From Paracoccus alcaliphilus (GTDB taxonomy: Bacteria; Pseudomonadota; Alphaproteobacteria; Rhodobacterales; Rhodobacteraceae): a stretch of DNA of 64,000 bases. The stretch lies in contig NZ_CP067124.1 of assembly GCF_028553725.1 (NCBI RefSeq), forward strand, positions 3,493,426-3,557,425. The letters run 5' to 3'. Below, piece after piece: positions 1-9,064 of the stretch; position 1 is the stretch's first letter, and each line of letters begins with the position of its first letter. Position numbers and translations under genes: made by a program. Below the pieces are notes generated by a model. It made no database searches. It was not told where the DNA came from and saw only the letters and a program-made list of their open reading frames with translations.

Positions 1-172
1 TGCGATGTTCGTCGTGGGTCAGGGTCGGGCTTTCGCCGGTCGTGCCCACCGGCACCAGCCCGTGGCTGCCTTGTTCGATATGCCATTCGACAAGTTTCTT
101 GAGCGTGCCCAGATCCAGTTCGCCGTCCTTGGTGAACGGCGTGACCAGTGCGGGCATTGACCCTTTGAACAT
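1..172 (-). CDS. dapA: 4-hydroxy-tetrahydrodipicolinate synthase, N-terminal part (cut by window edge)
   Basis: Only the first 57 codons are in the window; the gene continues beyond base 1. The product begins [13 protein letters not shown] and goes on to [14 protein letters not shown]. These are the N-terminal strand and the Thr-Thr-Gly-Glu pyruvate-site signature of the DapA/NAL aldolase family, which condenses pyruvate with aspartate semialdehyde in lysine and diaminopimelate synthesis. The ATG at 172 directly precedes the conserved start of the fold. It is divergent from the lytic transglycosylase, with about 110 bases between them for both promoters. Other NAL-family members begin similarly, but the GTTGESPTL wording is typical of DapA. 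Confidence 0.9.
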   Translation of the reverse strand, partial: MFKGSMPALVTPFTKDGELDLGTLKKLVEWHIEQGSHGLVPVGTTGESPTLTHDEHR

Positions 173-282
173 GACACGCTCCTATAGGCTTGGGTTGAAG
201 TCGCGCGAACCTATATCCGGGCGAACGACTTGCCAAGGATGTGAATTGCGCTTCTTGCGCATGATGGCGACACAGGGAATTG

Positions 283-2349
283 ATGCGACATCTGCGCGAC
301 ATTCTGCTGGCGACGGCTCTGGCTGTCACCCTGCCTGCGGCGCCCCGGGCCGAGGATGCGGGGGCGCTGGCGCTGGCGCTGGCGGCAGCCGACATGCGCG
401 ACTGGGTGACGGCGCGGGATGCAGCGCGGGCCTCGGGGCCGATGGCCGAATCGCTGATCGGCTGGCAGGCCTTGCGCGCGGGTTACGGCAATTTTCAGGA
501 CTATCTGGATTTCGCGCAGGCCCATGCCGACTGGCCGGGTCTTGCCCTGCTGCATCAGCGTGGCGATGGCAGATTGCGTCCCGATATGCCCGCGCAGGCG
601 ATCCGCGACTGGTTGGGCGACCGGCTGCCCGATTCGCTGGCGACCGAGCGCGCCTTGCTGGCCACGCTGGATGCAGATGCGGCCCAAGCCGAGCGCGCGC
701 GTTTCTGGACCTCGGTGCCGCTGAGCGCCACCGACGAGGCCGCCTTTCTGGCCGATCACGGAGAGGAGCTTGCCCCGCTGCATCCGACCCGCGCCGCCGC
801 GATGCTGGACCTGCAGGAATGGGCGCAAGCCGAGCGTCTGCTGCCGCTGCTGCCCGAAGAGGAACACCCCCTGCTGAAGGCGCGGATCGCGCTTCAGGCG
901 GGGCGGGCCGGTGTGGATGATCTGATCCTTGCCCTGCCGCAGGATCTGCGCGGCGATGCCGGGCTGACGCTGGACCGTTTCCTGTGGCGGGTCCGCGCGA
1001 AACAGCATGAGGGCGCGCAGGCGCTGATGCTGGAGGCCTCGGACAGCGCCGAGACGCTGCGGGCCCCCGATCTCTGGGCGCAGATGCGGGTCGATTATGC
1101 GCGGCTGGCGATGCGGAACGGCGACTGGGCGCGGGCCGAGCGGCTGGCCGCACCGCATTTCCTGTCACCCGACAACCGCCATTACGCCGATCTGGAATGG
1201 CTTGCGGGTTTCGCCGCATTGAAACAGGGCGCAGCCGCCCGGGCGCTGGAACATTTCCTGCATCTGGAAGAGGTCGTCGGCAGTCTGATCAGCAAGGCGC
1301 GGGCGCATTACTGGCAGGGCCGCGCGCATGAGGATCTGGGCAATGAGGATGCCGCCGGCCGGGCCTATGCGCAGGGCGCTGCCATGCCCGCCACCTATTA
1401 CGGGCAGCTGGCCGCCGAAAAGACCGGCGATGTCATGCCCGCCGATTATGCCATCCCCGGCCCTGCCACCGACAGCCTGCCCGACTGGCGCGGCAGCGCA
1501 TTGCGCGAAAGCAACGTGTTTCAGGCCGCCTTGTGGCTGATTGCGACCGGGCGCAAGGACGATGCGCAGCGTTTCCTGCTGCATCTGTCCGAGACCGCCG
1601 AGCCCGAGGATATCGGCCGCATGGCCCGCCTGATGTACGAGGCAGGCACCCCGTGGCACGGGCTGCGCCTGTCGAAACAGGCCGCGAACAAGGGTGTCGT
1701 CTATCCCGCCGCGCATTTCCCGCTGACCGGGCTGGAAAAGGAAGAACTGGGCCTGCCACCCGAACTGGTCCTGTCCATCGCCCGGCAGGAATCCGAATTC
1801 AACCATACCGCCAACAGCCATGCCGGGGCCAAGGGCTTGATGCAGGTGATGCCCGGCACCGCCGAGGACATGGCCCGCAGGATCGGCGAACCCTATGACC
1901 TGCCGCGCCTGACGCAGGATGCGGCCTATAATGCGCGGCTGGGGGCGGCCTATCTGGCCGGGCTGCGCGACCGTTTCGGCAGTTCGATCGCGCTGGTGGC
2001 CTCGGGCTACAATGCCGGGCCGGGCCGCCCTGCCCGCTGGCTGGGCGATTTCGGCGATCTTCGCCGCGATGCCGATCCGGTGGACTGGGTGGAACTGATC
2101 CCCTTTGACGAGACCCGTAACTATGTGATGCGGGTGACCGAGGCGCTGCCGATCTATCGCGCCCGGATCAAGGGTCAGCCCGCGCCGATGGTGCCGCGCT
2201 GGGACCTGAGCGGCGGGGGGCTGATGCCGCCGCCGCCCCTGCGGCTGACGCTGGCCCTGTCGGCCCGCCCGCCCGAGCGGCCCTTTATCGGGCCGCGCCT
2301 GCCCGAAGGCTGGATCACCCCGATTTCTGCCGCGTCCGCCACAGAGTGA
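283..2349 (+). CDS. slt: Slt70-type soluble lytic murein transglycosylase
   Basis: A periplasmic enzyme expected to cleave the MurNAc-GlcNAc bond of peptidoglycan with formation of 1,6-anhydro-MurNAc. Residues 1-22 form a signal peptide (MRHLRDILLATALAV...). A long alpha-helical, TPR-like region follows to about residue 470, then a C-terminal SLT domain with ARQESEFN (catalytic Glu near residue 503), GLMQVMPGTA and SGYNAGPGR, the three hallmark motifs. The 688-residue length matches the Slt70 class. I chose the ATG at 283 over the TTG three bases earlier; a weak CAGGGA precedes both. The 3' end overlaps the convergent EamA transporter gene by 35 bases. Confidence 0.93.
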   Translation: MRHLRDILLATALAVTLPAAPRAEDAGALALALAAADMRDWVTARDAARASGPMAESLIGWQALRAGYGNFQDYLDFAQAHADWPGLALLHQRGDGRLRPDMPAQAIRDWLGDRLPDSLATERALLATLDADAAQAERARFWTSVPLSATDEAAFLADHGEELAPLHPTRAAAMLDLQEWAQAERLLPLLPEEEHPLLKARIALQAGRAGVDDLILALPQDLRGDAGLTLDRFLWRVRAKQHEGAQALMLEASDSAETLRAPDLWAQMRVDYARLAMRNGDWARAERLAAPHFLSPDNRHYADLEWLAGFAALKQGAAARALEHFLHLEEVVGSLISKARAHYWQGRAHEDLGNEDAAGRAYAQGAAMPATYYGQLAAEKTGDVMPADYAIPGPATDSLPDWRGSALRESNVFQAALWLIATGRKDDAQRFLLHLSETAEPEDIGRMARLMYEAGTPWHGLRLSKQAANKGVVYPAAHFPLTGLEKEELGLPPELVLSIARQESEFNHTANSHAGAKGLMQVMPGTAEDMARRIGEPYDLPRLTQDAAYNARLGAAYLAGLRDRFGSSIALVASGYNAGPGRPARWLGDFGDLRRDADPVDWVELIPFDETRNYVMRVTEALPIYRARIKGQPAPMVPRWDLSGGGLMPPPPLRLTLALSARPPERPFIGPRLPEGWITPISAASATE

Positions 2350-3271
2350 ACAGTCCCGCCGCCACCACGATGCCCGCGCCCACGATCACATTGGGGCGCA
2401 GCACCTCGCTGAACAGCACGACGCCAAGGATGCTGACCCAGACCAGCTGGGTATAGGCGAAGGGTTGCAGCGCCGAGGCCTCGGCCATCTCATAGGCGCG
2501 GATCAGCAGGTAATGCGAGGTCATGCCGCAGGCGCACAGCCCCGCCATCCACACCCAGTCCAGCGGCGTCAGCCATTGCCATTCCCAGATCCCGACCAGC
2601 GTGATCGCCACCGCCCCGGCAATCCCGGTCCAGAAGAAACTGACCACCGAAGGATCGTCGCGCGACACATGCCGCGTCAGCAGACCGTAAAGCGCGAACA
2701 TCAGCGCGGCGACGAAGGGCAGCAGCGCATCCATCCGCATGACGCCGCTGCCGGGATTCAGCACCACCAGAATACCGACAAAGCCGATGAGAATCGCGGT
2801 CCAGCGCCGCCAGCCAACCTTTTCGCCAAGGATCGGCCCCGACAGTGCCGCGACCAGCAGCGGATAGACGATGAACACGGCATGGGTTTCGACCAGCCCG
2901 AGGCGCACAAAGGCCTCGACCATGATCAGCACCTCGACCACCAGCACGACGCCACGGATGATCTGGGTGATCGGGCGTTTGGTGCGGACGGCGCGTTTCA
3001 GCCCGCCCGGTTGACGTGCAACCAGCGCGATCACGAAGACCGCAAAGACCCAATAGCGCAGCATCACCACCAGAACCGGCGGATAGTTCTCGGCCAGTAC
3101 CCGCGAAAACCCGTCCTGCAAGGCGAAGATGAAGCTGACCAGACACATCAGCAGAATCGCCAGCCCGGTGCGGTCCTGCACCGGCGGGCGGGTCTTTGGC
3201 GGCAAGGGCGGCGGCGCAGAGGCCGAGGCTGCCGAGGCGGCATAGGGCTGGGCGTTGGGATCGTCTGGCAT
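2315..3271 (-). CDS. EamA/DMT-family transporter
   Basis: A 318-residue inner-membrane protein with about ten hydrophobic segments in two EamA repeats (about residues 33-165 and 175-310), after a Pro/Ala-rich cytoplasmic N-terminus. Features such as FALQDGFSRVLAENYPPVLVV and the second-repeat ending LRPNVIVGAGIVVAAGLF are typical of drug/metabolite exporters of the RhaT/YdcZ-like group. The substrate cannot be read from sequence; relatives move amino acids, riboflavin or S-adenosylmethionine. It is convergent with slt, and the two stop regions overlap. The gene upstream on the same strand is the SuhB-like phosphatase, more than 100 bases away, so co-transcription is possible but not evident. 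Confidence 0.85.
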   Translation of the reverse strand: MPDDPNAQPYAASAASASAPPPLPPKTRPPVQDRTGLAILLMCLVSFIFALQDGFSRVLAENYPPVLVVMLRYWVFAVFVIALVARQPGGLKRAVRTKRPITQIIRGVVLVVEVLIMVEAFVRLGLVETHAVFIVYPLLVAALSGPILGEKVGWRRWTAILIGFVGILVVLNPGSGVMRMDALLPFVAALMFALYGLLTRHVSRDDPSVVSFFWTGIAGAVAITLVGIWEWQWLTPLDWVWMAGLCACGMTSHYLLIRAYEMAEASALQPFAYTQLVWVSILGVVLFSEVLRPNVIVGAGIVVAAGLFTLWRTRQKSG

Positions 3272-3383
3272 GGTCGCGTTCCTGGGATGATCCGGCCATG
3301 CCCGCCTTCCTGCCGAAGGTCAAGGCAAGGCGGGGTTGCAGATCATGCAAGCCCGCCCGCGCGACATGCAAGCCACGCAGCGA

Positions 3384-4172
3384 TCAGTCGCGGGTGCGGA
3401 TGACCTTGGCGAAGGTGTCGAAAATCACTGAATTGGCAGCGATGATCCGGCCCGATTCCAGCGGATCGTCATCGTCGCGCAACCCCTCGACGAAGCCGCC
3501 GGCCTCACGCACCAGCAGGATACCCGCCGCCACGTCCCAGGAATTAATGCCGCGCTCCCAGTAACCGTCGTAACGACCCGCCGCGACATAGGCCAGATCC
3601 AGCGCCGCCGCACCCCAGCGGCGCACGCCCGCAGTCAGCGGCATCAGCCGGGCCAGATCCTTCAGCGTTGCGGGCAAGGTGCCGCGCCCGCCGAAGGGCA
3701 CGCCGGTGGCAAAGATCGATTCGATCATCCGGCTGCGGCCCGATACCCGCAACCGCTGGTCGTTCATGAAGGCGCCGCCGCCCTTTTCTGCCACGAACAG
3801 CTCGTCCTTGGCGGGGTCGAAGATGACGGCGGCGACGATCTCGCCCTTATGTTCCAGCGCGATGCTGACGGCCCAATGCGGCAGCCCGTGCAGGAAGTTC
3901 GTGGTGCCGTCCAGCGGATCGACCAGCCAGCGCCGGGTCGGATCCTCGCCCGCCTCTTCCCCGGTTTCCTCGCCCAGCCAGCCATAGTTGGGGCGGGCGC
4001 CACGCAGTTCTTCCTTGATGATACGCTCGGCCTCGCGGTCGGCGCGGCTGACGAAATCGCCCGCGCCCTTGACGCTGACCTGCAAGTTTTCAACCTCGCG
4101 GAAATCCTTGACCAGGCTGCGGCCAGCCTTACGGGCGGCCTTGATCATGATATTCAGATTCGCGCTTTGCAT
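3384..4172 (-). CDS. suhB: inositol monophosphatase family protein (SuhB-like)
   Basis: Expected to be a Mg-dependent phosphatase of inositol-1-phosphate or related sugar phosphates. SuhB homologues also take part in rRNA antitermination with the Nus factors. The metal and phosphate motifs are all visible: GEETGEEAGE (first metal Glu), DPLDGTTNFLHG, and NSWDVAAGILLVREAGG near the C-terminus. At 262 residues it is the normal family length. It reads away from metR on the same strand. The promoter would lie in the 67 bases between its start and the metR stop; I see no distinctive signal there. Confidence 0.9.
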   Translation of the reverse strand: MQSANLNIMIKAARKAGRSLVKDFREVENLQVSVKGAGDFVSRADREAERIIKEELRGARPNYGWLGEETGEEAGEDPTRRWLVDPLDGTTNFLHGLPHWAVSIALEHKGEIVAAVIFDPAKDELFVAEKGGGAFMNDQRLRVSGRSRMIESIFATGVPFGGRGTLPATLKDLARLMPLTAGVRRWGAAALDLAYVAAGRYDGYWERGINSWDVAAGILLVREAGGFVEGLRDDDDPLESGRIIAANSVIFDTFAKVIRTRD

Positions 4173-4239
4173 CGGGGGCTCCTGTCAGGGTTGGCGCGTC
4201 ATATGCCGATGCGCGCGAAATGCCAAGCCGGGCCGCAGA

Positions 4240-5154
4240 TCAGGCCGCAGGGTCACGCAACATCCGCAGCGCCTCGGTGCGCGACAGCCGCAGGATATGG
4301 GCGATATAGGGCAGGCTCAGGTCGTTTTCGCGGATCGCCGCATAAAGACGTCGCATCATCCCCCCCTGCCCCAAAGGCAGCAACGCCAGTTCGGGATTGG
4401 CCGCCTCTCGCCGCAGCACCCAGTCGGGCATGACCGCGATGCCGCGCCCGCTGGCCACCAGCATCACGGCGACAGCGGTCAGTTCCACCTGCCGCGTCCG
4501 GGCTGGCTCGACCCCGGCGGGTGTCAGGAACTGGCTGAACACATCCAGCCGCCCGCGATCCATCGGATAGGTGATCAGCGTCTGATCCGCGAAATCGGCA
4601 GGCTCGGCCCAGCCCTTGGCGACCAGAGGGTGCCCCGCAGGCACCAGCAGCGTCGGTGAATAGTCGAACAGCGGCTGGAACGTCACGCCCGGCATCTCTT
4701 CGGGGTCCGAGGAAATCACCAGATCGACCTCTTCCCGGGCCAGCGCAGGCAGGGCGCTGAAGGCCAGCCGCTGGCGGATATCGACATCGACATCGGGCCA
4801 TGTGCGGCGGAACATATCCAGCACCGGCAACAGCCAGTCGAAACAGGCATGGCATTCCATCGCGATATGCAACCGGCCCACGCGGCCCATCTCGACGCCC
4901 TTGAACTCGGCCTCGGTGGCGGCAACCAGCGGCAGCACCTGCTCGGCCAGCCGCAGCAGCCGCATCCCTGCCGCCGACAGCCGCATCGGCTTGGCGCGGC
5001 GCACGAACAGCTCGACCCCGGCCTGTTCCTCCAGCGCCTTGACCTGATGCGACAGCGCCGACTGGGTGATGTTCAGCACCTCGGCCGCGCGGGCCAGACC
5101 GCCCTGTTCATGAATCGCCCGAACCGTGCGAAGATGGCGCAATTCAAGATGCAT
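4240..5154 (-). CDS. metR: LysR-family regulator MetR
   Basis: A transcription regulator of methionine biosynthesis that uses homocysteine as co-effector in the characterised family members. The N-terminal winged helix (residues 2-60, with TQSALSHQVKALEEQ) is followed by the MetR-specific effector region beginning AMECHACFDWLLPVL. The E. coli protein has IECHSCIQWLTPAL at the same place. Later matches include YPMDRGRLDVFSQFLTPAGV and RLYAAIREND. I set the start at the ATG at 5154 because MHLELRHLRT aligns with the known MetR N-terminus and has GAAGG ten bases upstream. Starts at 5175 or 5169 would run into the operator palindrome. The gene is divergent from metF, the classical metR arrangement, with the binding sites in between. 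Confidence 0.92.
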   Translation of the reverse strand: MHLELRHLRTVRAIHEQGGLARAAEVLNITQSALSHQVKALEEQAGVELFVRRAKPMRLSAAGMRLLRLAEQVLPLVAATEAEFKGVEMGRVGRLHIAMECHACFDWLLPVLDMFRRTWPDVDVDIRQRLAFSALPALAREEVDLVISSDPEEMPGVTFQPLFDYSPTLLVPAGHPLVAKGWAEPADFADQTLITYPMDRGRLDVFSQFLTPAGVEPARTRQVELTAVAVMLVASGRGIAVMPDWVLRREAANPELALLPLGQGGMMRRLYAAIRENDLSLPYIAHILRLSRTEALRMLRDPAA

Positions 5155-5164
5155 GTGAGCCGCC

Positions 5165-5199
5165 TTCATAATCAACTTGAAGATTATGAATTTGTTTCA
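5165..5199. promoter_or_regulatory. MetR operator region between metR and metF
   Basis: Two overlapping dyads are visible. TTCATAATC (5165-5173) and GATTATGAA (5182-5190) form a perfect 9-bp inverted repeat with an 8-bp centre. Directly adjoining it, TGAA-TTTGT-TTCA (5187-5199) is an exact match to the published enterobacterial MetR consensus TGAA-N5-TTCA. The position between the divergent metR and metF starts fits activation of metF and autoregulation of metR. The consensus match is seen directly; binding is inferred. Confidence 0.8.
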
Positions 5200-5242
5200 C
5201 CGTTAGCACCGTGGCACAAGGCCCGAAAGGAAAGGAATCGAC

Positions 5243-6124
5243 ATGAGCCGCCCCGCGCCGAAAATCAGCTTCGAGTTTTTCCCGCCCAAGACGCTGGATG
5301 CCTCGTTCCGGCTGTGGGAAACCGCGCGCGCGCTGGCGCCGCTGCGGCCCGATTTCGTGTCCGTCACCTATGGCGCGGGCGGCACCACCCGCAAACTGAC
5401 GCACGAGGCGGTGACGACCATCAACCGCCATTACGGCGTGAACGTGGCCGCCCACCTGACCTGCGTCGAGGCCACGCGCGCCGAAACGCTGGAAATCGTC
5501 GGTTCCTATGCCGATGCCGGGATCCGCGAGATCGTGGCCCTGCGCGGCGACGCGCCCCGGGGTCAGGATCGTTTCACCCCCCATCCCGACGGCTTTGCCA
5601 GTTCGGTCGAGTTGATCGAGGCGATCGCGGCGCGTGGCGACCTGACCATCCGCGTCGGCGCCTATCCCGAGCCGCATCCCGACAGCAACGGCGCTGATGC
5701 CGATGTCGCCTGGCTGAAGCGCAAGCTGGACGCAGGCGCGACCAGCGCGATGACGCAGTTCTTCTTCGAGCCTGAAACCTTTTTCCGTTTCCGCGATAAA
5801 TGCGCGGCGGCGGGGATCGAGGCGCCGATCATTCCGGGCATCCTGCCGATTCAGGGCTGGGCGGGCGCGCGCCGCTTTGCCGCCGCCTGCGGCACCAGCG
5901 TGCCGGGCCGGATCGAGGCCGCATTCGACAAGGCCGTGGCCGAGGGACCAGAGGCCGAGCGCAGGCTGGCCACCGATCTGTGCATAGATCTGTGCGGCAA
6001 GCTGATCGAGGGCGGGGTGGACCGGCTGCATTTCTATACGCTGAACCGCCCGGAAATGACGCTGGATGTCTGCGCGGCACTGGGTATCCGTCCCGAAGGT
6101 AACGGGCTGGAAGCCGTCGCCTGA
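5243..6124 (+). CDS. metF: 5,10-methylenetetrahydrofolate reductase
   Basis: FAD-dependent reduction of 5,10-methylene-THF to 5-methyl-THF, the methyl donor for methionine synthase. The 293-residue product has the family start PKISFEFFPPKT, then VSVTYGAGGTTR, AHLTCVEATRAETLEIV and DAGATSAMTQFFFEPETFF, all diagnostic of the MTHFR TIM barrel. The ATG is preceded by AAGGAAAGGAA. It is divergent from metR and shares its operator, so MetR activation is likely. It ends seven bases before the convergent DUF2235 gene, leaving no room for a separate terminator. Confidence 0.96.
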   Translation: MSRPAPKISFEFFPPKTLDASFRLWETARALAPLRPDFVSVTYGAGGTTRKLTHEAVTTINRHYGVNVAAHLTCVEATRAETLEIVGSYADAGIREIVALRGDAPRGQDRFTPHPDGFASSVELIEAIAARGDLTIRVGAYPEPHPDSNGADADVAWLKRKLDAGATSAMTQFFFEPETFFRFRDKCAAAGIEAPIIPGILPIQGWAGARRFAAACGTSVPGRIEAAFDKAVAEGPEAERRLATDLCIDLCGKLIEGGVDRLHFYTLNRPEMTLDVCAALGIRPEGNGLEAVA

Positions 6125-6131
6125 ACCGCCT

Positions 6132-7268
6132 TCAGCGACCGGCATCCTGTGATCCTTCAGTGCCGATCCCATCGCCAAGCGACACATCGTCGCCCAGCCA
6201 CGGCTCTGGTGCGGGGTCGGGCTTGATCCTGCGCCCGCGAAAGCGCCGCCTTGGCCGGTCCAGCGCCTGATCGGCCAGATGCCCGGTCAGCAGCGCCGGG
6301 CCGGGATAGGGGCGCGGCACGCTCGGGTGCAGCGCCTCGTCGGGATTGGCGCCCACCAGACGCGGCGCCCGCGCCAGAAACGCCTTGCCCCATTGCCGCC
6401 ATGTCCCGATTCCCGGCGCGGTCGGATCGCAGGGAAAATGCCGCCGCCAGCCCGGCGCCAGCGGCAACCCGACCTGCTCGGCACGGTCCAGCATCCAGAC
6501 CAGCGGGATATTCGCCAGCGGCCGGGCAAATTCCAGCCCGCGCAACTGCCCGCCAATGTCGGAATGCGCGCCGCGGAACCACATCTGCTGGACCTGGCCG
6601 GTATCGGGCGCGTTCTCCCACAGCAGCGGGGCGAAGGCGGCGCGGGTTTCGTCCAGCGCCAGCGCGTGAAAACCGTTCTCGACCCCATCGACCAGCTTGG
6701 CGTCGTGAAAGCGGAACATCGGCTCGGTCACCATCCACAGCAGCGGCAGCCGCAACCCCAGCGCCGCCACCGTATCAAAGCAGCAGATCGCGCGGATCGG
6801 CACCCGGGGATGGCAGCGTTTGCGGAATGCGGCCAGCGTGCCCTCTGCCCCGCCTTCGCGATACAGCCGCCATGCCAGCCGGGTGTTCCGCTCGGTCGCG
6901 CGTTCGGGGCGCAGCAGGCCGACCCGCGCGATCATCCCCGCAAGGCTGCGCAGCGCAAAGGCCCCGCGCGAATAGCCGAACAGAAAGATCAGATCGCCCG
7001 GACGCCAGCCATTGGCCAGCCAGCCATAAGCCTCGACGATGCGCCCCTCCAGCGCCCGGCCCATCGCCAGATCCGGCAATGTCTGCCAGCGGTTCCATTG
7101 CTGCCCCGAGGCGTAATACAGCCGCAGCCGCGCATCCGGCGCCGGCCCCAGATGTCCCCGCAGCAGGTCATGGATGCGCCCGATGGAACTGCGCCGCCCA
7201 TCGGCCAGCGAGGCGAAGGTGCCGTCGATCAAAAGGACATGAATCAGGGGCGGGCGAGTCGGCTGCAT
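6132..7268 (-). CDS. DUF2235-domain putative alpha/beta-hydrolase
   Basis: A 378-residue protein starting HVLLIDGTFASLADG, the usual DUF2235 opening (IDGT). It carries FGYSRGAFALRSLAGMI (a G-x-S-x-G nucleophile elbow) near residues 98-114, CCFDTVAALGL (acid) near 160, and MWFRGAHSDIGGQL (catalytic His region) near 230. DUF2235 includes the Tle1 phospholipase effectors of type VI secretion, but most members, like this one, are orphan cytoplasmic hydrolases. There is no signal peptide and no vgrG or immunity-type neighbour. Hydrolase activity is a reasonable family inference; the substrate is unknown. It is convergent with metF. Confidence 0.82.
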   Translation of the reverse strand: MQPTRPPLIHVLLIDGTFASLADGRRSSIGRIHDLLRGHLGPAPDARLRLYYASGQQWNRWQTLPDLAMGRALEGRIVEAYGWLANGWRPGDLIFLFGYSRGAFALRSLAGMIARVGLLRPERATERNTRLAWRLYREGGAEGTLAAFRKRCHPRVPIRAICCFDTVAALGLRLPLLWMVTEPMFRFHDAKLVDGVENGFHALALDETRAAFAPLLWENAPDTGQVQQMWFRGAHSDIGGQLRGLEFARPLANIPLVWMLDRAEQVGLPLAPGWRRHFPCDPTAPGIGTWRQWGKAFLARAPRLVGANPDEALHPSVPRPYPGPALLTGHLADQALDRPRRRFRGRRIKPDPAPEPWLGDDVSLGDGIGTEGSQDAGR

Positions 7269-7302
7269 CGCCCGAACCTAGCATGGCAATGTAAGTTTTC
7301 GG

Positions 7303-8457
7303 TTACTCCAAAGCCATCACGGTCGCGTGGGTCATCTGCCCGAAACCGTTGAAACGGGTGCTGGTAACGGTGGAATAGGCACCCGCGCCATGGAAGACGA
7401 CGAAATCGCCATCGGTGATATCCTCGGGCAGGCTCAGCTCGCCCGGCAGGCGGTCCACGGAATCGCAGGTCGGGCCAAAGATGACGCGGCCCGAACGCTC
7501 TGCCTCGCGCGGTTTGCCTTCGGGCGACAGGACCTGCACGCGGTCGATATTGCCGATGATCGGCAGTTCCGACAGCCCGCCATAGACCCCGTCATTCAGG
7601 AACACATTGGCCCCGTCGCGCACCGCCTTAACGCGGGTAATCAGCGAAAACGCATCGGCGCACAGACCCCGGCCCGGCTCGCAGACCAGCGCGGGGGCGT
7701 CGTCGCCGAAACATTCCACAACGGTGTCGCCAATCTCGGTGAAGATCGACTCCAGATCGGGTTCGACGCCGGTGACGCGATGCGACGGAAACCCACCGCC
7801 GACATTCAACCGATGCGCCCGCACGCCTGCCATGTCGCAGATATTGCGCACCTCGCGGATATAGCTTTCCCAGGCGATGGGATCAGTGCATTGCGTCCCC
7901 GGATGGAAGGTCAGCGATGGGACATAGCCGCGCGCGGCGACCTCTTTCAGCATGTCGGCGGCATATTCCGGGCTGGCCCCGAATTTCGAGCCGAAATCAT
8001 AGACCGCGCCCATCACCGGCAGCTTGAAGCGGGGCGAGATCTCGACCCCCTCGCCATCGACCGAGGTCGGTACCTGCGCGAACAGCTTGTCCAATTCGCT
8101 GCGGCTGTCCACCGACCACGCCCTGATGCCCGCCGCCAACGCATGGGCGATCTCGGCGTCCGAGCGCACCGGGTTGTGGTAATGCCGCGCCGCGCGGGGG
8201 GCCAGACGCCCGACCAGATCGATCTCGGACGGAGAGGCGACGTCAAAGCCGCCGATCCCCGCCGTCACAAGGTTCTGGATCACGGCATCGCCCGGATTGG
8301 ACTTGACCGCATAGGTCACAAGCCCCGGAAATCCCTTGATGAAGGTCCGGGCGCGGTCCTGCAATACGGTCGGTGCAAAGACCATGACCGGGTTTTCGGG
8401 CTGAGTATGTCGGATGATCTCGGCCGGATTGTCCCAGACGGTCTTCTGTTGTCCCAT
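7303..8457 (-). CDS. type III PLP-dependent ornithine (or lysine/ornithine) decarboxylase
   Basis: A fold-type III decarboxylase making putrescine (or cadaverine) as the first step of polyamine synthesis. The PLP-binding lysine sits in TYAVKSNPGD (Lys52). LTFHPGTQC, RLNVGGGFPS, CEPGRGLCADAF and the active-site Cys motif FGPTCDSVDRLPGE follow. The CDSxD motif and the 384-residue length match the eukaryotic-like ODC group found in alphaproteobacteria, and the protein is shorter than biosynthetic arginine decarboxylase. Ornithine versus lysine preference cannot be read with confidence. It is divergent from an Lrp/AsnC gene, which may regulate it. Confidence 0.87.
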   Translation of the reverse strand: MGQQKTVWDNPAEIIRHTQPENPVMVFAPTVLQDRARTFIKGFPGLVTYAVKSNPGDAVIQNLVTAGIGGFDVASPSEIDLVGRLAPRAARHYHNPVRSDAEIAHALAAGIRAWSVDSRSELDKLFAQVPTSVDGEGVEISPRFKLPVMGAVYDFGSKFGASPEYAADMLKEVAARGYVPSLTFHPGTQCTDPIAWESYIREVRNICDMAGVRAHRLNVGGGFPSHRVTGVEPDLESIFTEIGDTVVECFGDDAPALVCEPGRGLCADAFSLITRVKAVRDGANVFLNDGVYGGLSELPIIGNIDRVQVLSPEGKPREAERSGRVIFGPTCDSVDRLPGELSLPEDITDGDFVVFHGAGAYSTVTSTRFNGFGQMTHATVMALE

Positions 8458-8632
8458 TTCGGGTCCTTTCGCGCGTTCATGCTGTGTCGAAGGGGCAAGA
8501 GTGCCTCAACACAGAATGGCGCTTTTGGTTTCCAATTTCACCGATGAAAAGCATAGATTCGCCCAAGCATGCCGTTATTATGACGAAATGGGTGACATTT
8601 TGACGACATGACGGCGCAAGCGGGGGATTCGG

Positions 8633-9064
8633 GTGGACGATCTGGACCGGAACATTCTGGCGCAACTGTCGCAGGACGCGCGCATGTCGGTCGCGGTGCT
8701 GTCGCGGCGGCTGAAGGTGGCGCGCTCGACCGTGCAGGCGCGGCTGGAGCGGCTGGAGAATACCGGCGCGATCGCGGGCTATACCCTGCGTCTGGGCGAG
8801 GCGGCGCGGGCATCGCGTATCCGCGCCACCGTGCTGGTCACGACCGAGCCGCGCAGCCTGCCCGCGATTCTGGCGCGGCTGCGGGTTCTGCCGCAGGTCG
8901 AACGGATCCATTCCACCAGTGGCCGGGTGGACCTGCTGCTGCAACTGGCGACCGCCACCACCTCGGAACTGGATGACATTCTGGACCGGATCGGCGGGAT
9001 CGAGGGCGTGCGATCCTCGGAAAGCCTGATCCACCTGTCCACCAAGCTGGACCGCGCGCTTTAG
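8633..9064 (+). CDS. Lrp/AsnC-family transcriptional regulator
   Basis: A 143-residue regulator with an N-terminal helix-turn-helix (LDRNILAQLSQDARMSVAVL...ARSTVQARLERLE, residues 3-45) and a C-terminal RAM effector domain (about 65-143). The start is a GTG preceded by GGGGGA; the usual family opening, LDRNIL, begins three residues in. It lies opposite the ornithine decarboxylase with 175 bases between them. That interval contains several TGACG/TGACA words (8581-8612), possible binding elements. Control of the decarboxylase by an amino acid effector is an inference from this arrangement. Its stop overlaps the stop of the convergent hxlR-type gene by four bases. Confidence 0.9.
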   Translation: MDDLDRNILAQLSQDARMSVAVLSRRLKVARSTVQARLERLENTGAIAGYTLRLGEAARASRIRATVLVTTEPRSLPAILARLRVLPQVERIHSTSGRVDLLLQLATATTSELDDILDRIGGIEGVRSSESLIHLSTKLDRAL

